A DNA stretch of 64,000 bases from Treponema denticola (GTDB taxonomy: Bacteria; Spirochaetota; Spirochaetia; Treponematales; Treponemataceae), in NCBI RefSeq assembly GCF_024400535.1, contig NZ_CP038800.1, positions 1,116,001 through 1,180,000 on the forward strand. The letters are read 5' to 3'. The notes under the pieces were generated by a model. The model had not been told where the DNA came from. It saw only the letters and a program-made list of their open reading frames with translations, and searched no databases. Of the stretch, positions 18,108 through 26,719 are shown one piece after another; within the stretch, counting starts at the first letter, position 1, and each line of letters begins with the position of its first letter. The translations under genes and the position numbers were made by a program.

Positions 18108-19304
18108 ATGAAAAATGTTTTTTTACCGCTTTTTAGTTTTTTTTATATTTTAATAAACTGTTTTGCTGAAGAAAATATTGTTAAGTCAACTATTTCAGCA
18201 ATGAGCCCTGAAGAAAAAGCTGCTCAAGTTTTAATGATGGGAATTGAAGGGAAAAAGATTTTCCCTTCATATTTAGGCGATTATTTCGGTCCTTATGCTC
18301 CCGGTGCTTTTATTTTATTCGGCTATAATTTTTCCGACACACCTCAAGCTTCTGCCGCTTATATAAAGTCGGTAAAGCAGTCTATTCAAAAATTATCTAA
18401 AGCGGAAAAATTTATACCCCCTTTTTTTGCTTCTGATTTTGAAGGCGGCCGTGTATATCGAATAAGAAAAATAGCTTCATATCTTCCGGCACCGAAATAT
18501 GTTGCGGAAAATTTATCGGAAGATGATGCTTTAGCTCTATATACTCATACTGCCGAACAAATTGCTTTACTGGGTATTCATTTAAATCTTGCGCCGATTG
18601 TCGAAAAAGGAAAAACTATGGGGATAGGCTTTTTGGGCGATCGTTTATTTTCGCATGATAAAGATATTATTTTAAAATATTCAAAAATATTTATTGAAGG
18701 AATGAAAAACGGAGGTATTATTTCTGCTGTTAAGCATTTCCCCGGAAATGTAAATACGGATCCTCATCTTTCAAAAAGTGTAATTGATGTTGACGAAGAG
18801 ACATTTTATAAAGAGTTTGTAGACCTCTTTAAAGAAATTATTTATGATTCTGATGGAGTTGTATTAATTTCACATGTAGAGGTCCCCTTTATAGAGAAAA
18901 CGCCTTTTTGTTTTTCGAAAAAAGGAATAGAAAATATTTTGCGTGATAAGCTAAAGTTTAGAGGGCTGATTATTACGGATGATATGGCAATGAAAGCTCT
19001 AAAAGAAGGCGGGCGTTCTACTTCCGATAATGTAATTTCGGCTATCTCTGCCGGTTGTGATATGGTAATGTGTTCTGAACCTAGATTCAGGGAACTTATA
19101 ACAATAATTTCAAATAAAATGAAAACGGATAATTCTTTTGAGAAAAGAATTGATGAAGCTGTTTTTAATATTTTAAAAATGAAAATGAAGATGGGCATTA
19201 TTGACGAGTCATGTATGCCCATAGAGAAAAATAAATTTAATGAAAAAAAATTTTATAGTGCAAAAGAAGCGGCAGAAAAAATATTGAAAAAAAATACTAA
19301 TTAG
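18108..19304 (+). CDS. Glycoside hydrolase family 3 beta-N-acetylhexosaminidase-like lipoprotein
   Basis: A 398-aa GH3 protein resembling NagZ, which removes N-acetylglucosamine from peptidoglycan fragments. ATG 18108 is chosen over an upstream in-frame start at 18006 because it begins a signal peptide, MKNVFLPLFSFFYILINC, with a spirochete-type lipobox (LINC). This places the protein in the envelope, unlike cytoplasmic NagZ. The barrel motifs DFEGGRVYRI, KHFPG (209-213) and IITDDMAMKAL are visible; Asp291 is the probable nucleophile. The usual KHFPGHG loop reads KHFPGNVNTDPH, shorter, with an Asp218-x-His220 pair that could serve as the acid/base dyad. Its last 8 nt overlap troR tail to tail. 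Confidence 0.87.
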   Translation: MKNVFLPLFSFFYILINCFAEENIVKSTISAMSPEEKAAQVLMMGIEGKKIFPSYLGDYFGPYAPGAFILFGYNFSDTPQASAAYIKSVKQSIQKLSKAEKFIPPFFASDFEGGRVYRIRKIASYLPAPKYVAENLSEDDALALYTHTAEQIALLGIHLNLAPIVEKGKTMGIGFLGDRLFSHDKDIILKYSKIFIEGMKNGGIISAVKHFPGNVNTDPHLSKSVIDVDEETFYKEFVDLFKEIIYDSDGVVLISHVEVPFIEKTPFCFSKKGIENILRDKLKFRGLIITDDMAMKALKEGGRSTSDNVISAISAGCDMVMCSEPRFRELITIISNKMKTDNSFEKRIDEAVFNILKMKMKMGIIDESCMPIEKNKFNEKKFYSAKEAAEKILKKNTN

Positions 19305-19965
19305 AATGTTTTTCTATAAATATATTTTTCAAAATCATAGTAGAACATGATGTTTTTTTTCCGTCAATGGCAATTTCTGCTAGACCGGTATCTTCATTTT
19401 TATTTTCTATTTTTATTTTAGAATTTAATTTTAAATTTAATTTTTTATAGTATTGAAATTGACTTTCTGAACCCGTTAATCTCGTTACAGTGTATTCTAC
19501 TCCGGCTTTTGCTTTATAAAGTTCAAGATCGGTACATGAATAATCTATTTGATTTTTCTTAGGGATCATTGATCCATGCGGACATCTTTTAGGGTTTTCC
19601 AAATACTCATCTATTTTGTCTATTAAAATATCCGAAGCGGCATGTTCTAAATTTTCTGCCTCATTATGAATATCTTGCCAATCCATCTTTAATGTTTTAA
19701 ATAAAAAAGTTTCAATTAACCTATGCCGTCTTAAAATATTAAGTCCGTATTTTTTACCTTTTTGGGTCAGGCTGCATCCTATCCGATTTTGATATTCTAT
19801 GTATCCTTCTTTTTCAAGTTTTTTTGCCATAGAGGTTACCGTACCGGGCGTAACATGTAATAGTTTTGCAAGCTCTCCATTTGTAATTATATTTTTATCG
19901 CTTGTCGATAAGAATTTCACAATGGATTTTAGATAGTTTTCTGTTGTTATTTGTGATATTTGCAC
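19297..19965 (-). CDS. troR: DtxR-family metal-dependent repressor TroR
   Basis: A 222-aa DtxR/MntR regulator. The N-terminal winged helix (MQISQITTENYLKSIVKFL ... ITNGELAKLLHVTPGTVTSMAKKLEKEGYIEYQNRIGCSLTQKG) is followed by the dimerisation and metal domain (ILRRHRLIETFLFKTLKMDWQDIHNEAENLEHAASDILIDKIDEYL) and a C-terminal FeoA-like segment. His and Glu residues of the metal sites lie in HRLIETF and EAENLEHA. It is last of five genes transcribed leftward with troABCD and is expected to repress them when Mn or Fe is plentiful. It starts 22 nt after troD. Confidence 0.93.
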   Translation of the reverse strand: MQISQITTENYLKSIVKFLSTSDKNIITNGELAKLLHVTPGTVTSMAKKLEKEGYIEYQNRIGCSLTQKGKKYGLNILRRHRLIETFLFKTLKMDWQDIHNEAENLEHAASDILIDKIDEYLENPKRCPHGSMIPKKNQIDYSCTDLELYKAKAGVEYTVTRLTGSESQFQYYKKLNLKLNSKIKIENKNEDTGLAEIAIDGKKTSCSTMILKNIFIEKHSN

Positions 19966-19987
19966 TCTCTCTCCTTAAATAAAATTG

Positions 19988-21088
19988 TTATGTATTTGTA
20001 ATTGATTTTGCAGCCTCTTCCATTCCCAGTTGAGATAATATAAGAAGGCCTTCTTCTTTTTTTATATAACCCAAGCGTTCTGCCGACTGAACAGTATTGT
20101 GCGCTTTTTTTTGTGTCCAGTTAATATGTTCACATAAATGTTCTTCTCTACATTCAAGGGACATGTTTTCTTTTCCTTGATGATGTGATAAATGAACAAT
20201 CAGCATTTTTATTGCAAAATCTTTTTTTAAGTTCCTTTGTTCAATTTTGCGTTTTATAAAACCGTCCTTGGGCGAAAATAAATAAACTACGGCAAAAAAT
20301 AAACCGCTCATAGCTGCCATTGAGCCTGAAATACTTCCGTCTATTTTTATTGCAAGATAGAATCCGCTCACGGATGATGCTGCAGCGATTAAAACCGAAA
20401 TAATTATCATAAAAAAGAGGCTGTTTGTCAATAAGAGCGCTGCAGCTGCAGGTGTAATCATAAGGGCCGTAACTAAAACAGCTCCTACGGAATCGAATGC
20501 CCCTACACAGGTAAGGCTTACTGCAAACATTAAGCTATAGTGCATGATTGCAGGCGTAAAACCTAAAGTTTTTGCCAGACTCGGATCAAAGGTCGTTAAC
20601 TTTAATTCTTTAAAAAAGAGTATTACAAAAATTAAGTTGACGAGTAGTATTCCGCTCATTTGAACTAAACTTTTTGGAAGAGAAAAATTAAAAATATTTA
20701 CTCTATCAAAGGGTGCGAAGGCTAATTCTCCCAATAAAACCGAATCCGTGTCTAAATGCACATTTCCTGCATATACTGAAACCAAGATAACGCCAAGGCT
20801 GAATAGAAACGGAAAAACCAATCCTATGGCTGTATCATTTTTTATAAGTTTTGTTTTTTGTAATACCTCGGTAAATATAACCGAGATCATTCCCGCTATA
20901 ACGGCTCCTATTAAAGGTATGCTTGAAGATAAACTTTTGCTTATAAAAAAGCCTAATACTATTCCTACTAAAATTGAATGGCTTATAGCATCGCCCATCA
21001 AAGACATTTTACGCAAAACCAAAAATGTCCCGCAGATAGCACATGAAGCGGATACTATAATTGCAATCAGTATTATTTCCATATTCAT
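19988..21088 (-). CDS. troD: Metal ABC transporter permease TroD with C-terminal helix-turn-helix-like tail
   Basis: A 366-aa ABC-3 permease with about eight hydrophobic segments across residues 1-270. The family motif MGDAISHSILVGIVLG is near residues 31-46. After the last membrane helix there is a cytoplasmic tail of about 85 residues (LKKDFAIKMLIVHLSHHQGKENMSLECREEHLCEHINWTQKKAHNTVQSAERLGYIKKEEGLLILSQLG) that looks like a winged helix rather than membrane sequence. It overlaps troC by 4 nt. It is the second permease of the Mn/Zn/Fe importer; the tail could link transport to metal-dependent regulation, which is inference. Confidence 0.93.
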   Translation of the reverse strand: MNMEIILIAIIVSASCAICGTFLVLRKMSLMGDAISHSILVGIVLGFFISKSLSSSIPLIGAVIAGMISVIFTEVLQKTKLIKNDTAIGLVFPFLFSLGVILVSVYAGNVHLDTDSVLLGELAFAPFDRVNIFNFSLPKSLVQMSGILLVNLIFVILFFKELKLTTFDPSLAKTLGFTPAIMHYSLMFAVSLTCVGAFDSVGAVLVTALMITPAAAALLLTNSLFFMIIISVLIAAASSVSGFYLAIKIDGSISGSMAAMSGLFFAVVYLFSPKDGFIKRKIEQRNLKKDFAIKMLIVHLSHHQGKENMSLECREEHLCEHINWTQKKAHNTVQSAERLGYIKKEEGLLILSQLGMEEAAKSITNT

Positions 21089-21993
21089 AGAACTATCTCC
21101 TTTTTATATTTATTTCTTTTTGTATAAAACTTTTTTATCTTTGATTGAATAATTCCTCTATGCGGGCTGAATAAAATTGAAATTAATGTAAAACCTGTTA
21201 AAAAACAAACTATTACAGGGCCTGTAGGCATTTTTGAAACCTGAGAAGAAATCACAGCTCCGCCCATTCCCGATGCAGCTCCAAAAAAAGCAGATAGGAG
21301 ACACATTATGCTCAGTCTATCCGTCCATTGTCTTGCAGCTGCTGCCGGAGCCATTAAAAGAGCACTCATAAGAATTACTCCTACAGATTGTATTCCTATA
21401 ACTATAGTTATTACAACTAAAAAAGTTAAAATCAATTCTATTACTTTGGGTGAAAAGCCTATTGATTTAGAAAAGACGGGATCAAATGTTGAAATTTTAA
21501 GTTCTTTCCAAAAAAGGATAATAAAAATAAGGATAATTGTTTCAACTATAAAGATACTTATAACATCTTGTTGAGTAATAGTAGCTGCTTGTCCGAAGAT
21601 AAATTTGTCGAGACCGCTTTTTCCTGCTCCCGGCAGTTTTTGAACATAGGTTAAGAGTAAAAAACCTAGGCCTAAAAATACACCCAATACAATGCCTTGA
21701 GCCGCATCCGTATCTATCTTTGAAGTGTTTACAATAAGGTTTATAAAAAGCGTACCTATAAGGCCGGTAAGTCCTGCTCCGGCTAAAAGCGGCAGGCTTA
21801 GTTTTGAACCTGTAATCAAAAAAGCTATTACAACTCCGGGGAGAGCTGCGTGTGCGACCGCATCTCCAAGTAAACTTTGTTTGCGTAAAACAGCAAAGCT
21901 TCCTACCATACCTGACCCGATTCCTAAAAGCATAGTTCCCAAAAAAACATTTCTTAAAGTATAGTCGGCAAAAAAATTTATTATTCCGTTCAT
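21085..21993 (-). CDS. troC: Metal ABC transporter permease TroC
   Basis: A 302-aa ABC-3 family membrane protein with seven to eight hydrophobic helices, the conserved [22 protein letters not shown] segment near residue 40, and [22 protein letters not shown] near residue 210, both typical of Zn/Mn permeases. It overlaps troB and troD by 4 nt on each side, so the three are translationally coupled. It probably forms a heterodimer with TroD. Confidence 0.95.
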   Translation of the reverse strand: MNGIINFFADYTLRNVFLGTMLLGIGSGMVGSFAVLRKQSLLGDAVAHAALPGVVIAFLITGSKLSLPLLAGAGLTGLIGTLFINLIVNTSKIDTDAAQGIVLGVFLGLGFLLLTYVQKLPGAGKSGLDKFIFGQAATITQQDVISIFIVETIILIFIILFWKELKISTFDPVFSKSIGFSPKVIELILTFLVVITIVIGIQSVGVILMSALLMAPAAAARQWTDRLSIMCLLSAFFGAASGMGGAVISSQVSKMPTGPVIVCFLTGFTLISILFSPHRGIIQSKIKKFYTKRNKYKKEIVL

Positions 21994-22757
21994 CTTTTTT
22001 CAGAATTATAAGCTATTCTTCCTCCATAGGTTTTTCGTAAATTTTCTTCGGTAAAAACATCTTCAACACTTCCTTCAGCTATTAATCTTACATTTAATAA
22101 GAGTACTCTGTCAAAGTAATCCTTCACGGTTTGAAGATCATGATGTACTACCAAAAGAGTTTTTCCATTTTCCTTTAGTTCTTTTAAAAGTTTTACTATA
22201 GCCTGTTCGGTAGCTGCATCAACTCCTTGAAATGGTTCATCCATAAAATAAAGGTCTGCATTTTGAACAAGAGCTCTTGCCAAAAAAACTCTTTGCTGTT
22301 GTCCGCCTGAAAGTTCGCTTATTTGACGCTTTGCAAATTCAAGCATTCCTACTTTTTCCAATGCTGACATAGCTTCCGTTTTTTCCTTTTGCCCAGGTCT
22401 TTTTATCCATCCTAAGTTTCCGTATGATCCCATTAAAACAACATCTAAAACCCTTGTCGGAAAATCCCAATCTACCGAGTTCCTCTGCGGTACATAGGCT
22501 ATTCTTTTTCTTTGAGACCTATAGGATTTTCCGAATATTTTTATTTCTCCCGATGCTATAGGAAGGATACCCATCATTGCTTTAAGGAGGGTGGATTTTC
22601 CGGCTCCATTGGGACTGACTACAGCCTCCATTGCGCCTTGGGGTACGCATACATCTATGTCCCATAGTACAGGCTTTTCGCGGTAAGCCAATGTAAGGTC
22701 TTCAACACAAAAAGCCGGAATTAAGTTTTCTTTTGAATGTTCTGAACCTGTATTCAT
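21990..22757 (-). CDS. troB: Metal ABC transporter ATP-binding protein TroB
   Basis: A 255-aa ABC ATPase. Walker A appears as [16 protein letters not shown], the signature as [18 protein letters not shown] and Walker B as [13 protein letters not shown], with the switch His in LLVVHHDL. Note the Q-loop segment [14 protein letters not shown], which is typical of the Mn/Zn subfamily. It lies 26 nt after troA and overlaps troC by 4 nt. Confidence 0.97.
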   Translation of the reverse strand: MNTGSEHSKENLIPAFCVEDLTLAYREKPVLWDIDVCVPQGAMEAVVSPNGAGKSTLLKAMMGILPIASGEIKIFGKSYRSQRKRIAYVPQRNSVDWDFPTRVLDVVLMGSYGNLGWIKRPGQKEKTEAMSALEKVGMLEFAKRQISELSGGQQQRVFLARALVQNADLYFMDEPFQGVDAATEQAIVKLLKELKENGKTLLVVHHDLQTVKDYFDRVLLLNVRLIAEGSVEDVFTEENLRKTYGGRIAYNSEKR

Positions 22758-22783
22758 AAAATCATCCTTTTAGAATAAACATT

Positions 22784-23731
22784 TTATTTTTTTAAGGCAT
22801 CTATTATCGTGTTTATATTATGAGTGAGCATTCCTATATATGTTCCTTCAAAACTGCCCTCATCACCCATAGCATCCGAAAAAAGTTCTCCGCCGATTGA
22901 AACATCATAGCCTCTGGCTTTTACGGCCTCCTGCAAGGCCTTTACATTTTTTTCGGGAACCGAGCTTTCAACGAAGATGGCCGGAAGTTTTCTTTTTGTA
23001 ATAAAATCTGCAAGCTCCTGCACATCCTTTGCTCCTGCTTCGCTTACAGTGCTTATGCCTTGTAATCCTCTGACTTCAAAGCCGTAGGCCTTGCTAAAAT
23101 AATTAAAAGCATCATGGGCTGTAACTAAGACCCTTTTTTCTTGCGGAATTTCGGAAGCCCTCTTTTTAATAAACTCATCAAGCTCGTTAAGGCTTTTAAG
23201 ATAGGCTTCATAATTTTCTTTAAAGATTTCTTTTTTTTGAGGAGCAAATTCCGCTAATGTTTTATATACCGATTCCGTTGCATATTTCCATAGCTTTACA
23301 TCAAACCAAACATGGGGATCGAATTCGGACTCCTCAAAGGGTAATAAATATTCTTTAGGAATGCTTTCAGCAACTGCTACAGTTTTGCGTGTAGAAGATA
23401 TTTTTTGCAAAACTTCTCCCATCTTTGCTTCAAGATGAAGCCCGCTGTAAAAAATAATATCGGCTTTTTGAAGTTTTTCCATATCTCCTGCACTCGCCCT
23501 GTAAAGGTGGGGATCTACTCCCGCTCCCATAAGAGCTTGCACATCTACCTCATTGCCGCCGACAACCTTTGCAATGTCGGCAACCATGCCTATTGTTGCA
23601 GTAAGTTTTATTTTTCCTTCCGCCGTGGATGTGCCTGCTTTTTGTTCTTGTTTTGCGCAGGAAAAAAATGCTAAGCCGAATAGTAAAATAAGGCCGCTTA
23701 TTTTTAGATTAAATATTTTTTTTGTATTCAT
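22784..23731 (-). CDS. troA: Metal-binding substrate-binding lipoprotein TroA
   Basis: A 315-aa cluster A-I solute-binding protein. The start is ATG 23731, preceded by CGGAG; an in-frame ATG at 23758 would lie in the operator region. The signal peptide MNTKKIFNLKISGLILLFGLAFFSC ends in a lipobox (FFSC). Metal ligands expected for the family are in GVDPHLYRASAGD, FDPHVWFDVKLW, VTAHDAFNYF and the late Asp in FSDAMGDEGSFEG. It captures Mn, Zn or Fe and delivers it to TroCD. It is first in the operon, directly downstream of the promoter and putative TroR operator. Confidence 0.96.
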   Translation of the reverse strand: MNTKKIFNLKISGLILLFGLAFFSCAKQEQKAGTSTAEGKIKLTATIGMVADIAKVVGGNEVDVQALMGAGVDPHLYRASAGDMEKLQKADIIFYSGLHLEAKMGEVLQKISSTRKTVAVAESIPKEYLLPFEESEFDPHVWFDVKLWKYATESVYKTLAEFAPQKKEIFKENYEAYLKSLNELDEFIKKRASEIPQEKRVLVTAHDAFNYFSKAYGFEVRGLQGISTVSEAGAKDVQELADFITKRKLPAIFVESSVPEKNVKALQEAVKARGYDVSIGGELFSDAMGDEGSFEGTYIGMLTHNINTIIDALKK

Positions 23732-23743
23732 TATAAAACTCCG

Positions 23744-23761
23744 ATTTTGATGTATCAAAAT
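23744..23761 (-). promoter_or_regulatory. Putative TroR operator
   Basis: A perfect inverted repeat, ATTTTGAT and ATCAAAAT separated by 2 bp, lies between the predicted troA transcription start and the troA ribosome site. A further TTTTGATA half-site sits in the promoter spacer. Position and symmetry fit a repressor site; TroR is the natural candidate because its gene ends this operon. Confidence 0.65.
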
Positions 23762-23770
23762 TACAATTAT

Positions 23771-23799
23771 AATATATCAAAATACAAAAAAAATGTCAA
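23771..23799 (-). promoter_or_regulatory. tro operon promoter
   Basis: On the minus strand, TTGACA (23799-23794), a 17-nt spacer, then TATATT (23776-23771). The predicted start falls near 23764, at the edge of the operator inverted repeat. Confidence 0.7.
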
Positions 23800-23845
23800 G
23801 CCGAATCCCATTGACAAAGCTTTATAAAACAAGCAAAATGGATTC

Positions 23846-25132
23846 ATGAAATTACCGATTTATTTTTCATGTTTTATAAAAAAGAAATTACTTGTATTTT
23901 TGTTTTTTATTTCTGCTCTATCTCTTTTTGCAGATTTTGCTTTTGATCTTAATCTCCAGCCTTATAAAAATGCGGAATTTTTTACTGACGGACTTAAGGT
24001 TGAACCTAAACTTATATCTTCCGATAAGACTTTGGGGCATTTGAGTTTTACTCTAAATGATACGGCAACTTCCCTTGTGATAAAAAAAGAAGGCTTCCGT
24101 ACTCATATTTTGGATTTAACATCGATAAAAAATTAAAAAGCCTTTGTTGTTCTATCTCCCATAGATTCAAAATACGATGTTATTAAAGTTTTTCCCACAG
24201 GAAAAAAACCTAAGAGCGTTACCTTCGTAAACGGTAAAGCCGTTGCTGTAGCTCTTCTTGACGGCTCAGGATTTGATTTGATAGATATAGAAACCGGAAG
24301 CATAAAGCGAATTTCTCCTCCAAAAGAATATGCCGAAAAATTCGGTTTTGTAGAATCTCTTGTACTAAAACACAAAAACGAATTATGGGTCAGCCAAATG
24401 CCCTCAGCCTCAATTCATATTTTTGATCTTACATCTTTTGAATATAAAAGAACTATAAAATCTACAGGTACATGGAGCAAGGTGATGGCTTATAATGCCG
24501 GCCTTGATAAGGTCTATTTGAGTAATTGGACATCACAGGATATAAGCATTATCGATCCTTCTTCTTATAAAGAAGAAAAAAAAATAAAAACTAAGGCTGT
24601 TCCGAGAGGTATGGCATTTTCCCAAGACGGAAAATTTATCTACTGTGCACAATTTGAAGACTCGGCAGGTAATTCTCAATGTAAACTTATAAAAAAATCT
24701 TTAGCCGATTATAAAACCGTTTACGAGGGCGGGGTGAAGGGAGCAAAGCGGCACATCGTTACCGACTATGAGCGTAAGCTCATCTATGTTTCGGATATGA
24801 AAAACGATATTGTTGAAGTTTATTCTACGGATAAGGATGAGCTTGTTGCAAGTATCAATGTATTTTTTAATCCGAATACTATTCAGCTTTCGCCCGATAA
24901 AAGCCTTCTCTATGTTTCATGCAGGGGGCCGAATAATCCGGATAAGGGATATTTGTACAAGGGTTATGTCTTCGGCCGTCTCGATATAATTGACACAAAA
25001 ACATTTACCCGTATTGAAAGCATTGAAGCCGGTAATCAGCCTACAGGCTTGGATCTTTCACCTGACGGTAAAAAAATAGTTCTATCCGATTTTTTGGATA
25101 ATAGAATAAGGGTGTATGAACTTAAGCCCTAA
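23846..25132 (+). pseudogene. YVTN-type beta-propeller protein interrupted by one in-frame TAA
   Basis: Two open segments (23846-24136 and from 24137 to 25132) are in the same frame and are separated only by the TAA at 24134-24136. The total is 429 codons including the terminal stop. The first part has a signal peptide (KKKLLVFLFFISALSLFADF) and a PEGA-like segment. After the stop the frame reads KAFVVLSPIDSKYDVIKVFPTGKKPKSVTF and then repeated propeller blades such as PRGMAFSQDGKFIYCAQ, HIVTDYERKLIYVSDMKND and GLDLSPDGKKIVLSDFLDNRIRVYE. These YVTN/lactonase-like propellers are often exported binding proteins. The stop could be a true nonsense mutation, a read-through site or a base error; the downstream part alone would lack a signal peptide. 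Confidence 0.75.
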
Positions 25133-25188
25133 ACTACTTGAATTAGGACGTTGTTTAAGTTTAGAATACGATAATTAAGAAGGAGCTG

Positions 25189-25716
25189 ATGTTTAATTTT
25201 AATAAAAAAACTGAATATGAAGATTTTCTCGAACTTTTAAAAAAATCGGATTCTTTGAACAGTTTAAATTTATCCGATTTGGAATTTGAAGGTTTGGATT
25301 TTTCAAAAAAATCTTTTACCGGATGTACTTTTTCAAACAGCAAATTTAAAAACTGTAATTGCAGCAACCTACACCTTAGAATGTGTTTTTTTGATTTTTG
25401 TAAAATAGAGTCTTGTAATTTCCAAAATTCCGATATTCAGTTTTCTTCATTCGGAGGGGCCAAAATAATCCGCACGGATTTTAAGAATTCCGAGCTTCTA
25501 CAAAATAATTTTAACGGAATAAGAGCCGAAGATGTTTCCTTTAATGATTCGGATTTATACAGTTCGCGTTTTATGTTTTCGTTTTTAAAAAATGTATATT
25601 TTCAAAATTGCAACCTTAAAAAGACCTTGTTTCTATATTCGGAAGAAGATGGGGTTTCTTATAAGTCATCCAATACGCGTGAAGCTATATTTACAGAAGG
25701 AGATGAATTTGTATGA
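25189..25716 (+). CDS. Pentapeptide-repeat-like protein
   Basis: A 175-aa protein with an AAGGAG site. From about residue 25 onward it has recurring Phe or Leu every fifth position (LNLSDLEFEGLDFSKKSFTG, CTFSNSKFKNCNCSNLHL, CNFQNSDIQFSS, DFKNSELLQNNFNG, VSFNDSDLYSSRF, VYFQNCNLKKTLF), the pattern of a right-handed quadrilateral beta-helix. It is Cys-rich in the centre. There is no signal peptide. It overlaps the following MBL-fold gene by 4 nt (ATGA), so the two are translationally coupled. Function unknown; pentapeptide proteins range from topoisomerase mimics to scaffolds. Confidence 0.82.
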   Translation: MFNFNKKTEYEDFLELLKKSDSLNSLNLSDLEFEGLDFSKKSFTGCTFSNSKFKNCNCSNLHLRMCFFDFCKIESCNFQNSDIQFSSFGGAKIIRTDFKNSELLQNNFNGIRAEDVSFNDSDLYSSRFMFSFLKNVYFQNCNLKKTLFLYSEEDGVSYKSSNTREAIFTEGDEFV

Positions 25717-26291
25717 AAGTTTATCTTCATTTTTCGCCGCAAGTTTTTGCAAATACTTATCTTATCGGAAATGAAATTACAAAAGAGGCTGTTATAATTG
25801 ACCCTGCAAAAATTACCGAAAAGATAATCAATCAAATTGAGAAAAATGAATTTGCTCTTAAAGCGGTTTTATTGACTCATAATCTTGAAAACACTTATGA
25901 AAGGGGGCTCAAGACGATTTTAAAAATTTATAATCCGAAAGTTTATGCTGGAAGCTGCTTTTCGGAAGATATAACAATAAATATATTGAGAGGAGACGGC
26001 TGTATAGATTTAGCCGGTTATCCTGTAAGATATTTTGCAATTCCTGCACACTCATCATACTCTTATATGTTTCAAATTGAAAATATTTTATTTACAGGAG
26101 CATCTATATCTGCCGGTATGATTGGTCAAACATATGTATCAAAAACATTACAAAATATTTTAAAAATAAAATTGACAACTATGGATGATAATCTTGTTGT
26201 TATGCCATTTTACGGCCCCCCTAGTTCAGTGAAACTGGAGCGTAAATATAATATTTCTATTTTTGATAAATTTGAAGCAGCCTCCGTTTAA
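25713..26291 (+). CDS. MBL-fold protein with degenerate metal site
   Basis: A 192-aa protein laid out like a small metallo-beta-lactamase-fold hydrolase (glyoxalase II-like): NTYLIGNEITKEAVIIDPA, then ALKAVLLTH, then IPAHSSYSYMFQIENILFTGASISAG. The metal motif HxHxDH is replaced by His56-Asn-Leu-Glu-Asn-Thr, so only the first His remains, and the GD of LFTGD is GA. Hydrolase activity by the usual mechanism is therefore unlikely. It is coupled to the pentapeptide gene and followed after 2 nt by another unknown gene. Confidence 0.75.
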   Translation: MKVYLHFSPQVFANTYLIGNEITKEAVIIDPAKITEKIINQIEKNEFALKAVLLTHNLENTYERGLKTILKIYNPKVYAGSCFSEDITINILRGDGCIDLAGYPVRYFAIPAHSSYSYMFQIENILFTGASISAGMIGQTYVSKTLQNILKIKLTTMDDNLVVMPFYGPPSSVKLERKYNISIFDKFEAASV

Positions 26292-26293
26292 AT

Positions 26294-26716
26294 ATGATTG
26301 AAACTTGTATTTTTTTACCTGATAATTTAATGACTATACTCTATGAAGAACAAAAGCTTATTCAAAGTCTTTTACCTTTTCCATTTAGAAATAGAATCCC
26401 TGTTTTTAATTCAAAGCGTAAATTTGATTATATTAAAATTTATCCGCCAATTTTGTCAGGCTCTCTAATTGTAAGGCCTTGTAATTCTCACGATTCTTTT
26501 GAGGTTAATGGAGGCTTTATCTTAGGTGATGCACATGAAGAGGCAAAAACAATATTTTTACAACTTGAGAGCTTAAAACAAAAAACAAGCCTGCCTGTTT
26601 TTTCAATTTTGAGCTGCCGCAGCTGGTACTATGCGGATGTTGAATTTGAAGAAAAAAAAAGCGGCCTATGCACATGGAAAATTAAAAATAAACTCTGGCA
26701 AAAGACCGCTAAATGA
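26294..26716 (+). CDS. Hypothetical protein, third gene of the pentapeptide-MBL trio
   Basis: A 140-aa protein I do not recognise. There is no signal peptide or membrane helix. It has a cytoplasmic-looking mixed composition with motifs such as FPFRNRIPVFNSKRKFDYIKIYPP and FSILSCRSWYYADVEFEEKKSG. It starts 2 nt after the MBL-fold gene, so coexpression is likely. It ends 3 nt from the stop of the convergent barrel gene, leaving no room for a separate terminator. Confidence 0.65.
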   Translation: MIETCIFLPDNLMTILYEEQKLIQSLLPFPFRNRIPVFNSKRKFDYIKIYPPILSGSLIVRPCNSHDSFEVNGGFILGDAHEEAKTIFLQLESLKQKTSLPVFSILSCRSWYYADVEFEEKKSGLCTWKIKNKLWQKTAK

Positions 26717-26719
26717 TTC

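Noticed and set aside
20748-21152. 134-codon open frame on the plus strand across troD and troC
   Set aside because: Antisense to two confirmed permease genes; its hydrophobic look comes from the opposite membrane coding.
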